In this document: piece by piece, positions 27,784 to 36,142 of the stretch
Position numbering within the stretch: the stretch's first letter is position 1
Layout: each line of letters opens with the position of its first letter
From: Bradyrhizobium amphicarpaeae
GTDB lineage: Bacteria; Pseudomonadota; Alphaproteobacteria; Rhizobiales; Xanthobacteraceae
Length of the DNA stretch: 64,000 bases
Assembly: GCF_002266435.3 (NCBI RefSeq)
Contig: NZ_CP029426.2
Span: 5,300,001-5,364,000, forward strand
Direction of reading: 5' to 3'
The notes under the pieces: generated by a model
What the model saw: the letters and a program-made list of their open reading frames with translations, nothing else
Told to the model about the DNA's origin: nothing
Databases searched by the model: none
Position numbers and translations under genes: made by a program

Positions 27784-27803
27784 TTATATGTCTAGACATA
27801 TAA
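27784..27803. promoter_or_regulatory. HutC operator between the divergent hut operons
   Basis: TTATATGTCTAGACATATAA is a perfect 20-bp palindrome placed 20 bp before hutI and 38 bp before hutF. Its core GTCTAGAC fits the GT-N-TA-N-AC pattern known for HutC-subfamily GntR proteins, and a hutC gene lies downstream of hutF. Confidence 0.85.
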
Positions 27804-27841
27804 TCGTATGGCTCTTCTGTCCAGCCGGCGTGTCATCAATC

Positions 27842-29200
27842 ATGTCCCGACTGCATTTCGCCTCCGCGCTCCTGCCTTCGGGCTGGGCCAATGACGTGCA
27901 GGTGGTGATCACCGCCGGCGCGATCGCGGAGGTGAGGCCGGGCGTGCGGCCAGCCGCCGGCGACGAGCGCCACGCCATCGCGCTGCCGGGATTGGCGAGC
28001 CTGCACAGCCACGCCTTCCAGCGCGGCATGGCGGGCCTTGCCGAGCTGCGCGGCGACAGCACCGATACTTTCTGGACCTGGCGCGAGACGATGTATCGCT
28101 TCGCGCTGGCGATGACGCCGGACGACGTTGCGGCCGTCGCGACGCTGCTCTATGTCGAGATGCTGGAGCAAGGTTTTACCCGCGTCGGAGAATTCCATTA
28201 CCTGCACCATGACCGCGACGGCGCGCGCTATGCCGATCCCGCCGAGATGGCCGCCCGCATTGCGCAAGCTGCCGAGGCCTCCGGCATCGCCCTGACATTG
28301 CTGCCGAGCTTCTATGCGCACGGCTCTTTCGGTGGCGCAACGCCTCATGACGGCCAGCGCCGCTTCATCTGCACGGTCGATCAGTTCGCTGAGCTCATGA
28401 TCGCCTCGCGCAAGGCGATCGCGGGCTTGCCCGGCGCCAACATCGGCATCGCGCCGCACAGCCTGCGTGCCGTCACGCCCAACGAGCTTGCGGCGATCAT
28501 TCCGCTTGCCGACGGCGGCCCCGTGCATATCCATGCCGCCGAGCAGGTGAAGGAGGTTGAGGATTGCCTCGCCTGGTCGGGACGACGACCGGTGCAATGG
28601 CTGCTGGAGCACGCGCCCGTCGATCGACGCTGGTGCATCATTCATGCGACACACATGACGGCTGAGGAAGCCGTCGCGTTCGCAGAGTCTGGCGCGGTAG
28701 CGGGTCTCTGCCCCATCACCGAAGCGAGCCTCGGCGATGGAATCTTCCCGGCGCGCGAATTTCTCGGCGCCGGCGGCACGTTCGGCGTCGGCACCGATTC
28801 CAACGTGCTGGTCGGCGTCGCCGACGAATTGCGCCAGCTCGAATATGGCCAGCGGCTGACGCATCGCGAGCGCAACGTACTCTCCAGCGGAGCGGGCCGT
28901 TCCACCGGTCGCACATTATTCGACCATGCTCTTGCGGGCGGCGCGCAAGCGCTGGCGCAGCCGATGGTCGGCCTCGCCCTGGGCGCGCGCGCCGACATCG
29001 TCACGCTCGACGCGGGGCATCCTTCGCTATCGGGGCGCACCGGCGACGCAGCCATCGACGGCTGGATCTTTGCCGCGAGCGGTGGCGCGATCGATTGCGT
29101 CTGGGCCGGCGGCCACAAGGTCGTCGAAGGCGGACGCCACAGATTACGCCAGGCGGCGCGCGAGCGCTTCAACGCGGCGGTACGGAAGCTGGTCGCATGA
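27842..29200 (+). CDS. hutF: formimidoylglutamate deiminase
   Basis: This is a 452-residue amidohydrolase converting N-formimino-glutamate to N-formyl-glutamate and ammonia. The metal motif SLHSHAFQRGM has His55 and His57. HIHAAEQVKEVEDC and FGVGTDSNVLV provide later metal and substrate residues. It marks the five-step hut route, which needs an N-formylglutamate amidohydrolase (HutG) that is not in the window. The start at 27842 (MSRLHFASALL) is chosen by family fit. It overlaps hutC by ATGA. Confidence 0.95.
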   Translation: MSRLHFASALLPSGWANDVQVVITAGAIAEVRPGVRPAAGDERHAIALPGLASLHSHAFQRGMAGLAELRGDSTDTFWTWRETMYRFALAMTPDDVAAVATLLYVEMLEQGFTRVGEFHYLHHDRDGARYADPAEMAARIAQAAEASGIALTLLPSFYAHGSFGGATPHDGQRRFICTVDQFAELMIASRKAIAGLPGANIGIAPHSLRAVTPNELAAIIPLADGGPVHIHAAEQVKEVEDCLAWSGRRPVQWLLEHAPVDRRWCIIHATHMTAEEAVAFAESGAVAGLCPITEASLGDGIFPAREFLGAGGTFGVGTDSNVLVGVADELRQLEYGQRLTHRERNVLSSGAGRSTGRTLFDHALAGGAQALAQPMVGLALGARADIVTLDAGHPSLSGRTGDAAIDGWIFAASGGAIDCVWAGGHKVVEGGRHRLRQAARERFNAAVRKLVA

Positions 29201-29925
29201 GCCTCACGACCAACGCGGCCGACAAGCCGACGCTGTACAAGCGCATTCGCGCCGACATCGAGACGCGCATCCTGACCGGCGAATGGCCGCCGGGACATCG
29301 CATTCCGTTCGAGCATGAACTCGTCGCGCGCTACGGCTGCTCGCGCATGACCGTCAACAAGGCGCTGTCGGAGCTGGCGCAGGCCGATCTGATCGAGCGG
29401 CGGCGCCGCGCGGGTTCTTTCGTGAGGCGGCCGCAACATCAATCCGCCGTGCTCAAGATCGCCGACATCCGCGCCGAGATCACTGCGCTGGGGCGCGCTT
29501 ACGGCTATGAGCTGATCCATCGCAAACTGCGCGCCGCGACCGTGGCCGACCGTGACCGTCTCGGCGTGCGGAAGGCCGGCAAGGTGATCGCCATCACCTG
29601 CCGGCACAGCGCCGACAAGGTGCCGTTCGCCATCGAGGACAGGCTGATCGACCTCTCGTCGGTACCCGACGCCGCCACCGCGGATTTCTCGCGCGAACCG
29701 CCAGGCTCCTGGCTGCTTCATCATGTCCCATGGACAGAAGCCGAGCACACGATCAGCGCCATCGTTGCGGACGAGCGCACGGCGGACGCACTCGCGATCG
29801 CCGTCGGCGCGCCCTGTCTCGTGATCGACCGTTTTACCTGGCGCAGCGCGCGCACCATCACCGCCGTGCGCCTGCTCTATCCCGGTGACTCTCACCGCCT
29901 TGTCGCGCGATTCAAGGGAGGTTGA
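29197..29925 (+). CDS. hutC: histidine utilisation repressor, GntR/HutC family
   Basis: This 242-residue regulator has an N-terminal winged helix (YKRIRADIETRILTGEWPPGHRIPFEHELVARYGCSRMTVNKAL, residues 12-55) and a C-terminal UTRA effector domain. In relatives that domain binds urocanate. It represses the two divergent hut operons, presumably from the palindrome at 27784. It is translationally coupled to hutF. Confidence 0.93.
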   Translation: MSLTTNAADKPTLYKRIRADIETRILTGEWPPGHRIPFEHELVARYGCSRMTVNKALSELAQADLIERRRRAGSFVRRPQHQSAVLKIADIRAEITALGRAYGYELIHRKLRAATVADRDRLGVRKAGKVIAITCRHSADKVPFAIEDRLIDLSSVPDAATADFSREPPGSWLLHHVPWTEAEHTISAIVADERTADALAIAVGAPCLVIDRFTWRSARTITAVRLLYPGDSHRLVARFKGG

Positions 29926-30009
29926 GAGGATATGTCGGCACAAATCGTGCAACGCTTCATGAAGAGACCAACAGGACGTCAATCCATCGATCGGCAGAGG
30001 ACGACAATC

Positions 30010-30954
30010 ATGCGTAGTTCGACGATATTTGCGACAATCATTGCCCTTTCGGCCGCCACCCCCGTGCTCGCCGACGACGTCAAGGTCGGCGTCGGCATCT
30101 CCGGATGGACCGGCTTCGCGCCGCTGACGCTGGCGAAGGAAGCCGGCATCTTCAAGAAGAACGGCCTCGACGTTTCGATCAAGAAGATTCCGCAGAAGGA
30201 CCGCCACCTCGCGATCGCATCCGGCGACATCCAGTGCGCGGCGACCACGGTCGAGACCTGGATCTCCTGGAACGCCAATGGCGTTGCGACCAAGCAGATC
30301 TTCCAGCTCGACAAGAGCTATGGTGCCGACGGCATGGCCGTGCGCAACGACGTCGCAGCGATCAAGGACCTCAAGGGCAAGACCGTTGCCGCCTCCGCGC
30401 CCGGCACCTCGCCCTATTTCGCGCTGGCCTGGATGCTCAAGAAGAACGGCCTCACCACCAAGGACGTCACCGTCGTCAACCTCGAACCGGCCGCCGCCGC
30501 GCAGGCCTTCGTTTCCGGCCAGAACGACGCCGCGATGACTTATGAGCCGTATCTGTCGACGGTGCGCGCCGCGCCCGACAAGGGCAAGATCATCGCCACC
30601 ACGCTGGACTACCCGATGGTCATGGACACCTTCGGCTGCACGCCGAAATTCCTGACCGAGAATCCCAAGGCCGCCAAGGCGCTCGCCGACAGCTATTTCG
30701 AGGCGCTCGACATGATCGCCAAGGACCAGGCCAAGGCCTATGAGATCATGGGCGCCGACGTGAAGCAGACCGGCGAGCAGTTCGGCAACTCGGCGAAGTA
30801 CCTGCGCTGGCAGGACAAGGCCGCCAACCAGAAGTTCTTCGCCGGCGACTTCCTGACCTTCAACAAGGAGGCCGCCGAGCTGCTGCTCGAGATCGGGATC
30901 ATCAAGGCGGCGCCGAAGGTCGAGGACCTCTTCGACGCCAGCTTCATCAAGTAA
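30010..30954 (+). CDS. ABC transporter substrate-binding protein, NMT1/SsuA-like
   Basis: This is a 314-residue periplasmic protein with a Sec signal peptide (MRSSTIFATIIALSAATPVLA). The family features are IGxSGWTGFAPLTLAKEAGIFKKNGLDV, the DKSYGADGMAVR region and KTVAASAPGTSPYFALAWML. This group feeds importers for sulphonates, nitrate, pyrimidine precursors or similar small organics. AGAGGA before ATG 30010 supports the start. Its location directly behind hutC, with an amidohydrolase at the end of the operon, suggests uptake of a histidine-related or N-carbamoyl amino acid; this is inference. Confidence 0.85.
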   Translation: MRSSTIFATIIALSAATPVLADDVKVGVGISGWTGFAPLTLAKEAGIFKKNGLDVSIKKIPQKDRHLAIASGDIQCAATTVETWISWNANGVATKQIFQLDKSYGADGMAVRNDVAAIKDLKGKTVAASAPGTSPYFALAWMLKKNGLTTKDVTVVNLEPAAAAQAFVSGQNDAAMTYEPYLSTVRAAPDKGKIIATTLDYPMVMDTFGCTPKFLTENPKAAKALADSYFEALDMIAKDQAKAYEIMGADVKQTGEQFGNSAKYLRWQDKAANQKFFAGDFLTFNKEAAELLLEIGIIKAAPKVEDLFDASFIK

Positions 30955-30967
30955 CGCCTCGATAGCC

Positions 30968-30995
30968 GCCGGCCCCGTCTCGCGGCGGGGCCGGC
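30968..30995 (+). promoter_or_regulatory. intra-operon hairpin after the binding-protein gene
   Basis: GCCGGCCCCG and CGGGGCCGGC form a perfect 10-bp stem around an 8-nt loop, 13 bp after the stop. Such hairpins often protect the upstream message or reduce read-through, giving more binding protein than membrane parts. Confidence 0.55.
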
Positions 30996-31025
30996 AATCT
31001 CGTTCATCGCCCGGATAGATCGTTG

Positions 31026-31799
31026 ATGCGCCCTTTGGATCCCGTGACATCGAAGCAGCGTGCGGCCTACGGCCTTGCGTTCTTCGTGGTGTTCGTTGCC
31101 CTCTGGTCATGGGCGACCTTCGGCGGCCATGTGTCGAAAGTCTTCCTCGCCAACCCGCTGACCATGGTGCAGGAAGGTTATGACCTGCTGGCGAAGCAAG
31201 GTTTTGCGTACGACATCGGTATGACGATCTGGCGCGTCATCGGCGGCTTTGTGCTCGCCGCGATCATCGCGGTGCCACTCGGGCTGCTGATGGGCGCCTA
31301 CAAGCCCGTCGAAGCCTTTCTCGAACCGTTCGTCTCGTTCGCGCGCTATCTGCCCGCCTCCGCTTTCATCCCGCTGCTGATCCTGTGGGCCGGCATCGGC
31401 GAATTGCAGAAGCTGCTCGTCATCTTCATCGGCTCCGTATTCCAGATCATTCTGATGATCGCGGTCACGGTCGGCTCGACGCGGCGCGATCTGGTCGAGG
31501 CGGCCTATACGCTCGGTGCCAGCGATCGCGGCATCATCCGGCGCGTGCTGCTGCCCTCCTCCGCGCCGGAGATCGCCGAGATCCTGCGGCTGGTGCTGGG
31601 CTGGGCCTGGACCTACGTCATCGTCGCCGAGCTGATCGGCTCGTCCTCGGGCATCGGTCACATGATCACCGACAGCCAGGCGCTGCTCAACACCGGCCAG
31701 ATCATCTTCGGCATCATCGTGATCGGGCTGATCGGCCTGCTCTCGGACTTCATGTTCAAGGCGTTCAACGCCTGGCTGTTTCCGTGGAGGCTCGCATGA
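31026..31799 (+). CDS. ABC transporter permease, SsuC/TauC-like
   Basis: This is a 257-residue permease with about six transmembrane segments. It has the EAA loop EAAYTLGASDRGIIRRVLLPSSAPEI (around 155-181) that contacts the ATPase. Its stop overlaps the start of the ATPase gene (ATGA). It acts with the upstream NMT1-type binding protein. A TTG three bases upstream is an alternative start. Confidence 0.9.
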   Translation: MRPLDPVTSKQRAAYGLAFFVVFVALWSWATFGGHVSKVFLANPLTMVQEGYDLLAKQGFAYDIGMTIWRVIGGFVLAAIIAVPLGLLMGAYKPVEAFLEPFVSFARYLPASAFIPLLILWAGIGELQKLLVIFIGSVFQIILMIAVTVGSTRRDLVEAAYTLGASDRGIIRRVLLPSSAPEIAEILRLVLGWAWTYVIVAELIGSSSGIGHMITDSQALLNTGQIIFGIIVIGLIGLLSDFMFKAFNAWLFPWRLA

Positions 31800-32581
31800 C
31801 GATCCTCAAGATCGAGCAGGTCTCGCGCACCTTCCCCGCGCGCCACGGCAACGCGCCGACCAAGGCACTGGAGCCGACCGACCTCGTCATCGGCAACAAC
31901 GACTTCGTCACCATCCTCGGTCCGTCCGGATGCGGAAAGTCCACGCTGCTGCGCATCGTTGCCGGCCTCGATCGCCCGACCGGCGGACGCGTCACGCTCG
32001 ACGGCCGCGAGGTGACGGGCCCTGGCGCCGATCGCGGCATGGTGTTCCAGTCCTACACGCTGTTCCCCTGGCTGACGGTGCGCGAGAACATCGCCTTCGG
32101 CCTGCGCGAGCGCGGCGTGTCCGAGGCGGAGCGGAACAAGATCGCTGACGCCTTCATCCGTCAGGTCGGTTTGTCCGGCTTCGAGAACCATTGGCCCAAG
32201 CAGCTCTCCGGCGGCATGCAGCAGCGCACCGCGATCGCGCGCGCGCTCGCCAACGACCCCAAGATCCTTCTGCTCGACGAGCCCTTCGGCGCGCTCGACA
32301 ACCAGACCCGCGCCTTGATGCAGGAGATGCTGCTTGGGATCTGGGAGCGCGACCAGAAGACCGTGCTGTTCGTGACCCACGACATCGAGGAAGCCATCTT
32401 CCTCGGCAGCCGCGTCATCGTCATGAGCGCGCGCCCCGGCCGCATCAAGGCTGAGATCAATGTAGACCTGCCGCATCCGCGCTCCTACAAGATCAAGACG
32501 ACGCCGGAATTCGTCCAGCTCAAGGAACGGCTGGTCGAGGAAATCCGCACCGAGGCCTTGAAGGTTACTGAGCATGCCTGA
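31796..32581 (+). CDS. ABC transporter ATPase, SsuB/TauB-like
   Basis: This is a 261-residue ATPase with Walker A GPSGCGKST, signature LSGGMQQR, Walker B ILLLDEPFGALD and the H-loop FVTHDIEEAIFLG. It closes the importer built with the permease and binding protein. The start overlaps the permease stop, and its end overlaps the next gene by 8 bp, so all are translationally coupled. Confidence 0.92.
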   Translation: MTILKIEQVSRTFPARHGNAPTKALEPTDLVIGNNDFVTILGPSGCGKSTLLRIVAGLDRPTGGRVTLDGREVTGPGADRGMVFQSYTLFPWLTVRENIAFGLRERGVSEAERNKIADAFIRQVGLSGFENHWPKQLSGGMQQRTAIARALANDPKILLLDEPFGALDNQTRALMQEMLLGIWERDQKTVLFVTHDIEEAIFLGSRVIVMSARPGRIKAEINVDLPHPRSYKIKTTPEFVQLKERLVEEIRTEALKVTEHA

Positions 32582-33806
32582 CAATCGTCCTTCTGCCGAT
32601 GGCGCGCGCGTCCTTGCCGATCTCAACGCGCTCCGCACCATCGGCGCCTACAAGACCGGCGTGCACAAGCCGACCTTCTCCGAGCCGCACAGGCTTTCGC
32701 TGGACTGGCTGGCGCGCAAGCTGCCCGACGCCGGTCTCTCCGCCGCGATCGACGGCATCGGCAACGTCTTCGGCACCAGCGCGAAGTCCGGGCCGAAACT
32801 GCTGGCGGGCTCGCATCTGGAGAGCCAAAATTATGCCGGCTGGCTCGATGGCCCGCTCGGCGTGGTCTATGCGCTCGAGGCCGCCCGCGTGCTCAATATC
32901 GATCCCTCCGTGAAGGGCGCCGTCGAAGTCGCCGCCTGGTGCGACGAGGAAGGTCATTTCGGCAGCTTCCTCGGCTCGCGCTCCTATGTTGGACAGCTGA
33001 CCGAGGCCGAGATCGACGCTGCGCGCGACCGCACCGATGGCCGCACCATGCGCAACGCCCTCGCCGACATGGGCCTCGCGGGACGAGCCCGCGTCGGCGT
33101 CGAGCCGGGACGCCACGTCGGATATCTCGAGGCGCATATCGAACAGGGCGACACGCTCGAGAGTGGCAAGCTCGCGATCGGCGTCGTGACGTCCATCGTC
33201 GGCATCTGGCAGTACAAGATCAATTTCACCGGTGAGCAGAACCACGCCGGCACCACGCGCATGGCGGTGCGCAAGGACGCAGGGCTGGCGCTGGCCAAAT
33301 TCTGCGTCGCGATCGACGAGCGTTTTCCCGCAACCTGCGGTCCGCGCACGGTCTGGACTACCGGCCGCATCACGCTCGATCCCGGCGCGCCGAGCATCAT
33401 TCCGGGCGGCGCCGAAATGCTGTTCCAGATCCGCGACGACGATCCGGCCGTCATTGCGCGACTGGAGCAAGAGCTGCGCACGATGGCGGACGAGGTCAGT
33501 GCGAGGGGGCCCTGCACCGTCACCGTCGAAAAGCTGCGCACCGGCGCGCCCGCCATGATGAACCCGGGCTTTCAGGATGCGATCGAGGCCGCGAGCAAGG
33601 CGCTGGCCGGCGGACGATCCGTTCGCATGCCCAGTGGCGCCGGCCACGACGCGCAGATGCTGGCAACCGTCATGCCCGCCGCCATGCTGTTCGTGCCGTC
33701 GATCGGCGGCATCAGCCATCACTGGACCGAGAACACCGCCGACGCCGATATCGTCACCGGCGCGGAGGTGTACGTCGAGGCCTGCCGCCGCATCCTCGAG
33801 GGTTAG
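32574..33806 (+). CDS. M20-family amidohydrolase (N-carbamoyl-amino-acid / allantoate hydrolase type)
   Basis: This 410-residue zinc hydrolase has the metal-site blocks GSHLESQNYAGWLDGPLGV (His81, Asp92), CDEEGHFGSFLGSR (Glu126 region), YLEAHIEQG and a C-terminal GISHHWTE. The first motif has Glu where most relatives have Asp (HLES against HxDT). Relatives split N-carbamoyl-L-amino acids, allantoate or ureidoglycolate. It is coupled to an ABC importer behind hutC. A role on N-carbamoyl- or N-formyl-glutamate, filling the missing HutG step, is possible but unproven. Confidence 0.85.
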   Translation: MPDNRPSADGARVLADLNALRTIGAYKTGVHKPTFSEPHRLSLDWLARKLPDAGLSAAIDGIGNVFGTSAKSGPKLLAGSHLESQNYAGWLDGPLGVVYALEAARVLNIDPSVKGAVEVAAWCDEEGHFGSFLGSRSYVGQLTEAEIDAARDRTDGRTMRNALADMGLAGRARVGVEPGRHVGYLEAHIEQGDTLESGKLAIGVVTSIVGIWQYKINFTGEQNHAGTTRMAVRKDAGLALAKFCVAIDERFPATCGPRTVWTTGRITLDPGAPSIIPGGAEMLFQIRDDDPAVIARLEQELRTMADEVSARGPCTVTVEKLRTGAPAMMNPGFQDAIEAASKALAGGRSVRMPSGAGHDAQMLATVMPAAMLFVPSIGGISHHWTENTADADIVTGAEVYVEACRRILEG

Positions 33807-33845
33807 AACGGGCCGGAGGATGGTGGCCGGCTCCCTCCACATCGT

Positions 33846-33926
33846 CATTGCGAGGAGCCCTTGCGACGAAGCAATCCAGACCGCCTCCGCTGAGGGATTC
33901 TGGATTGCTTCGCTGCACTCGCAATG
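33846..33926. repeat. palindromic intergenic repeat
   Basis: CATTGCGAG at the left and GCAATG at the right enclose perfect 13-nt arms GAAGCAATCCAGA (33868-33880) and TCTGGATTGCTTC (33899-33911). A related unit occurs near 63364-63430. This type is common between genes in Bradyrhizobium relatives. Confidence 0.75.
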
Positions 33927-33967
33927 TCGAGCATGGCGCAGCGGCATCGCTCTTCCGGCACCATCTC

Positions 33968-34400
33968 GCTTGCAGACATGCTTTCGCAGCCTCGCGGCGC
34001 AATTCGCCCGAGCTTTGCTTCGTCGCTCCACCCTCAAATCCAAGAGGGCACAGGGAAGGCCGGGTGCCGGCTGGCACCCGCGGTCCGCTGCGCGAAAATG
34101 CACACGCAGAAAGAACCGCACAGCAGCATACAGGTGTCGCCGATCACTCGGCCTTCCCTGCGCAGTGGTTGCACGGCTTATGCCGTGATCTCCCGGGAGC
34201 CGAACTTTCCTTCTGGCCTCCCTCGCCCCGCGAATTTGGATGATGCAGTCTGCCCGGTTGGGCTCGCTCGCACCTTCGCGGAAACTTGACCGTGGCAACG
34301 ACGGCCAGGACCACACGGTTTTGCCGTACGCACGGCCCGCCATTTCGCCCGCAGTATTTCCGACTCCGTCGACAGAGCCGAAAACTTACGAACGAGACGA
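33968..34400. repeat. 433-bp dispersed repeat, copy 1
   Basis: It is nearly identical to 63565-63996 in the same orientation. Internal pairing is conspicuous: CAGGGAAGGCCG (34051-34062) pairs with CGGCCTTCCCTG (34149-34160). A GGGTGCC/GGCACCC hairpin lies inside this loop, and a CACGGC/GCCGTG hairpin follows. It contains no transposase. Confidence 0.85.
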
Positions 34401-34638
34401 ACCTAGCAGCGCCGTCGTCCGCACGCGGTTACGAGCTCACAGGGACTACCCGCCCTGCCCGCACCTCTCGTGCCGACGCTGCCGCGTCCACCGCATCCCC
34501 GGCTCGCGAACATGACGACTACACGTCGCCCCTCTTGGGTGAGCCGGGATGGACGACACATACGCCGAAACCGAATTTCGGTAAAGTAGAATATTTTTGA
34601 GATGGCGGATTGACAGAGGCCGACACAGGCGCGGTCTC

Positions 34639-34723
34639 GTAGCCCGGATGAGCGCAGCGACATCCGGGACGGTGCGCAGTGCCGGGCGAGTGCCCCGGAT
34701 ATCGCTGCGCTCATCCGGGCTAC
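34639..34723. repeat. palindrome with perfect 22-bp arms
   Basis: Arms 34639-34660 and 34702-34723 are exact reverse complements (starting GTAGCCCGGATGAGCG) around a 41-nt loop. It is a probable MITE-like or REP-like intergenic element. Confidence 0.8.
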
Positions 34724-34827
34724 AAGTCGGCGGCCGCTCGCCCGTTCAACCCACAAGCACCCCACAGACATAAAGTCGCGACAATCATCGGGCTTGTCGA
34801 TCGCTCGCCTGCTCTCCCGGAGTTCCC

Positions 34828-35982
34828 ATGTCTTCCGCCGACCGGCTTGCGACGCGCCTTGCGACCCGGCTTGCCTTCCTCGTCGCGGGCTTCGGCGTCT
34901 CGTGCTGGGCGCCGCTGGTGCCGTTCGCGAAGATGCGGCTCGGCGTCGATGACGGCGTGCTCGGACTGCTGCTGCTCAGCCTCGGCATCGGCTCGGTCGT
35001 CGCGATGCTGGTGACCGGAATCGTGAGCGCGCGCTACGGCAGCAGGCCGATCATCATTGCGGGCGGGTTCGGCCTGGCGCTGGTCCTGCCCCTGCTCGCC
35101 ATTGCGGCTTCGCCCGCAACGCTGGCGCTGGCGCTGTTCGCATTCGGCGCCGCGCTCGGCTCGATCGACGTCGCCATGAACATCCACGCCGTGGAGGTGG
35201 AACGCGCCGCGCACCGCCCGCTGATGTCAGGCTTCCACGCCCTCTTCAGCATCGGGGGCTTTGCGGGGTCCGCGCTGATGACGGCGCTGCTCTCGCTGCA
35301 ATTCGGCACGCTCGCCTGCACCTTGATCTGCTCCGTCCTGATGCTGGTCGCGATGGTCGTGACCTCACCGCGCCTGCTTCGTTCCGTGCAGGTGCAGGAG
35401 GGCCCGCTGTTCGTGCTGCCGCACGGATCGGTGTTGCTGCTCGCGCTGCTCGGCGCCATCACCTTCCTGGTCGAAGGCGCGATGCTGGATTGGGGCGCCC
35501 TGCTCGTCATCGGCGCAGGTCTCGTCACCGAGGCGCAAGGCGGCGCCGGCTATATCGTGTTCTCGATCGCGATGACCGCGGGACGGCTCGGCGGCGACGC
35601 CGTCGTTGCGCGCATCGGCGACCGCGCGACGCTGCTGTGGGGCAGCCTCATTGCGATCGCCGGCTTCGTGGTCCTGCTGACGGCGTCCGTTGCGGCGGTC
35701 GCCATCGGCGGCTTCCTGCTGATCGGGCTCGGCGCGTCGAATCTCGTGCCGGTGCTGTTCCGCCGGGCGGCGCGGCAGACGGTGATGCCCACCGGGCTTG
35801 CGGTGGCGGCGATCACGACCGCGGGCTACGCGGGCATCCTCGTCGGCCCCGCCGGCGTCGGCTTCGTCGCACGTTTTGGCGGATTGCCCATGGCGTTCTG
35901 GCTGCTGGCTGCGCTGCTCGGTCTGGTCGCGCTGACGGCGCGCATCGTCACAAAGGATACACATTCGACGATGACGAGCTAA
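34828..35982 (+). CDS. MFS transporter (YbjJ-like)
   Basis: This is a 384-residue membrane protein with about twelve hydrophobic segments. It has the loop motif GIVSARYGSRP between helices 2 and 3, and a second G-R-L-G-G-D block between helices 8 and 9. Length and start (AFLVAGFGVSCWAPLVPFAK) resemble the short YbjJ-type MFS proteins of unknown substrate. CGGAG precedes the ATG. It stands alone after the repeat island. Confidence 0.85.
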   Translation: MSSADRLATRLATRLAFLVAGFGVSCWAPLVPFAKMRLGVDDGVLGLLLLSLGIGSVVAMLVTGIVSARYGSRPIIIAGGFGLALVLPLLAIAASPATLALALFAFGAALGSIDVAMNIHAVEVERAAHRPLMSGFHALFSIGGFAGSALMTALLSLQFGTLACTLICSVLMLVAMVVTSPRLLRSVQVQEGPLFVLPHGSVLLLALLGAITFLVEGAMLDWGALLVIGAGLVTEAQGGAGYIVFSIAMTAGRLGGDAVVARIGDRATLLWGSLIAIAGFVVLLTASVAAVAIGGFLLIGLGASNLVPVLFRRAARQTVMPTGLAVAAITTAGYAGILVGPAGVGFVARFGGLPMAFWLLAALLGLVALTARIVTKDTHSTMTS

Positions 35983-36060
35983 CCCATTCCACTTCCGTGA
36001 TTATTTTGGTGGGCCGAAGCCGAACCCGAGCCATCTGCGCAGGTCTGCCAGCCATGCTGC

Positions 36061-36080
36061 TTTCGGCCAGTTTACTGGAC
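36061..36080. promoter_or_regulatory. shared upstream block of the regulator paralogues, copy 1
   Basis: TTTCGGCCAGTTTACTGGAC is identical to 49318-49337. It contains the inverted repeat CCAGT-TT-ACTGG, placed 64 bp before the regulator start (60 bp in the other copy). A GTTCTG follows in both, which suggests a common operator or promoter. Confidence 0.7.
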
Positions 36081-36142
36081 GGATCGTTCTGCTAGACCAC
36101 AACACCATACCTTTTTGACTCCCGTTGCGGGGGCAATGGCAC

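Larger units (their letters stand above)
33807..34827. other. 1-kb gene-free repeat island
   Basis: No supported gene lies between the amidohydrolase and the MFS gene. The island is made of a 13-bp-arm palindrome (33846-33926), the dispersed 433-bp element (33968-34400), about 240 bp without any structure I recognise, and a 22-bp-arm palindrome (34639-34723). Open frames within it have the codon pattern of non-coding DNA. Confidence 0.7.

Noticed and set aside
33968..34400. Insertion sequence
   Set aside because: No transposase frame, no terminal inverted repeats at the element ends and no visible target-site duplication.
34081..34515. Protein-coding genes in the 433-bp repeat (frames near 34012-34600 and 63539-63910)
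   Set aside because: The frames are Arg/Ser/Pro-rich, cover a dispersed repeat with RNA-like pairing, and have no ribosome sites. They are likely spurious.
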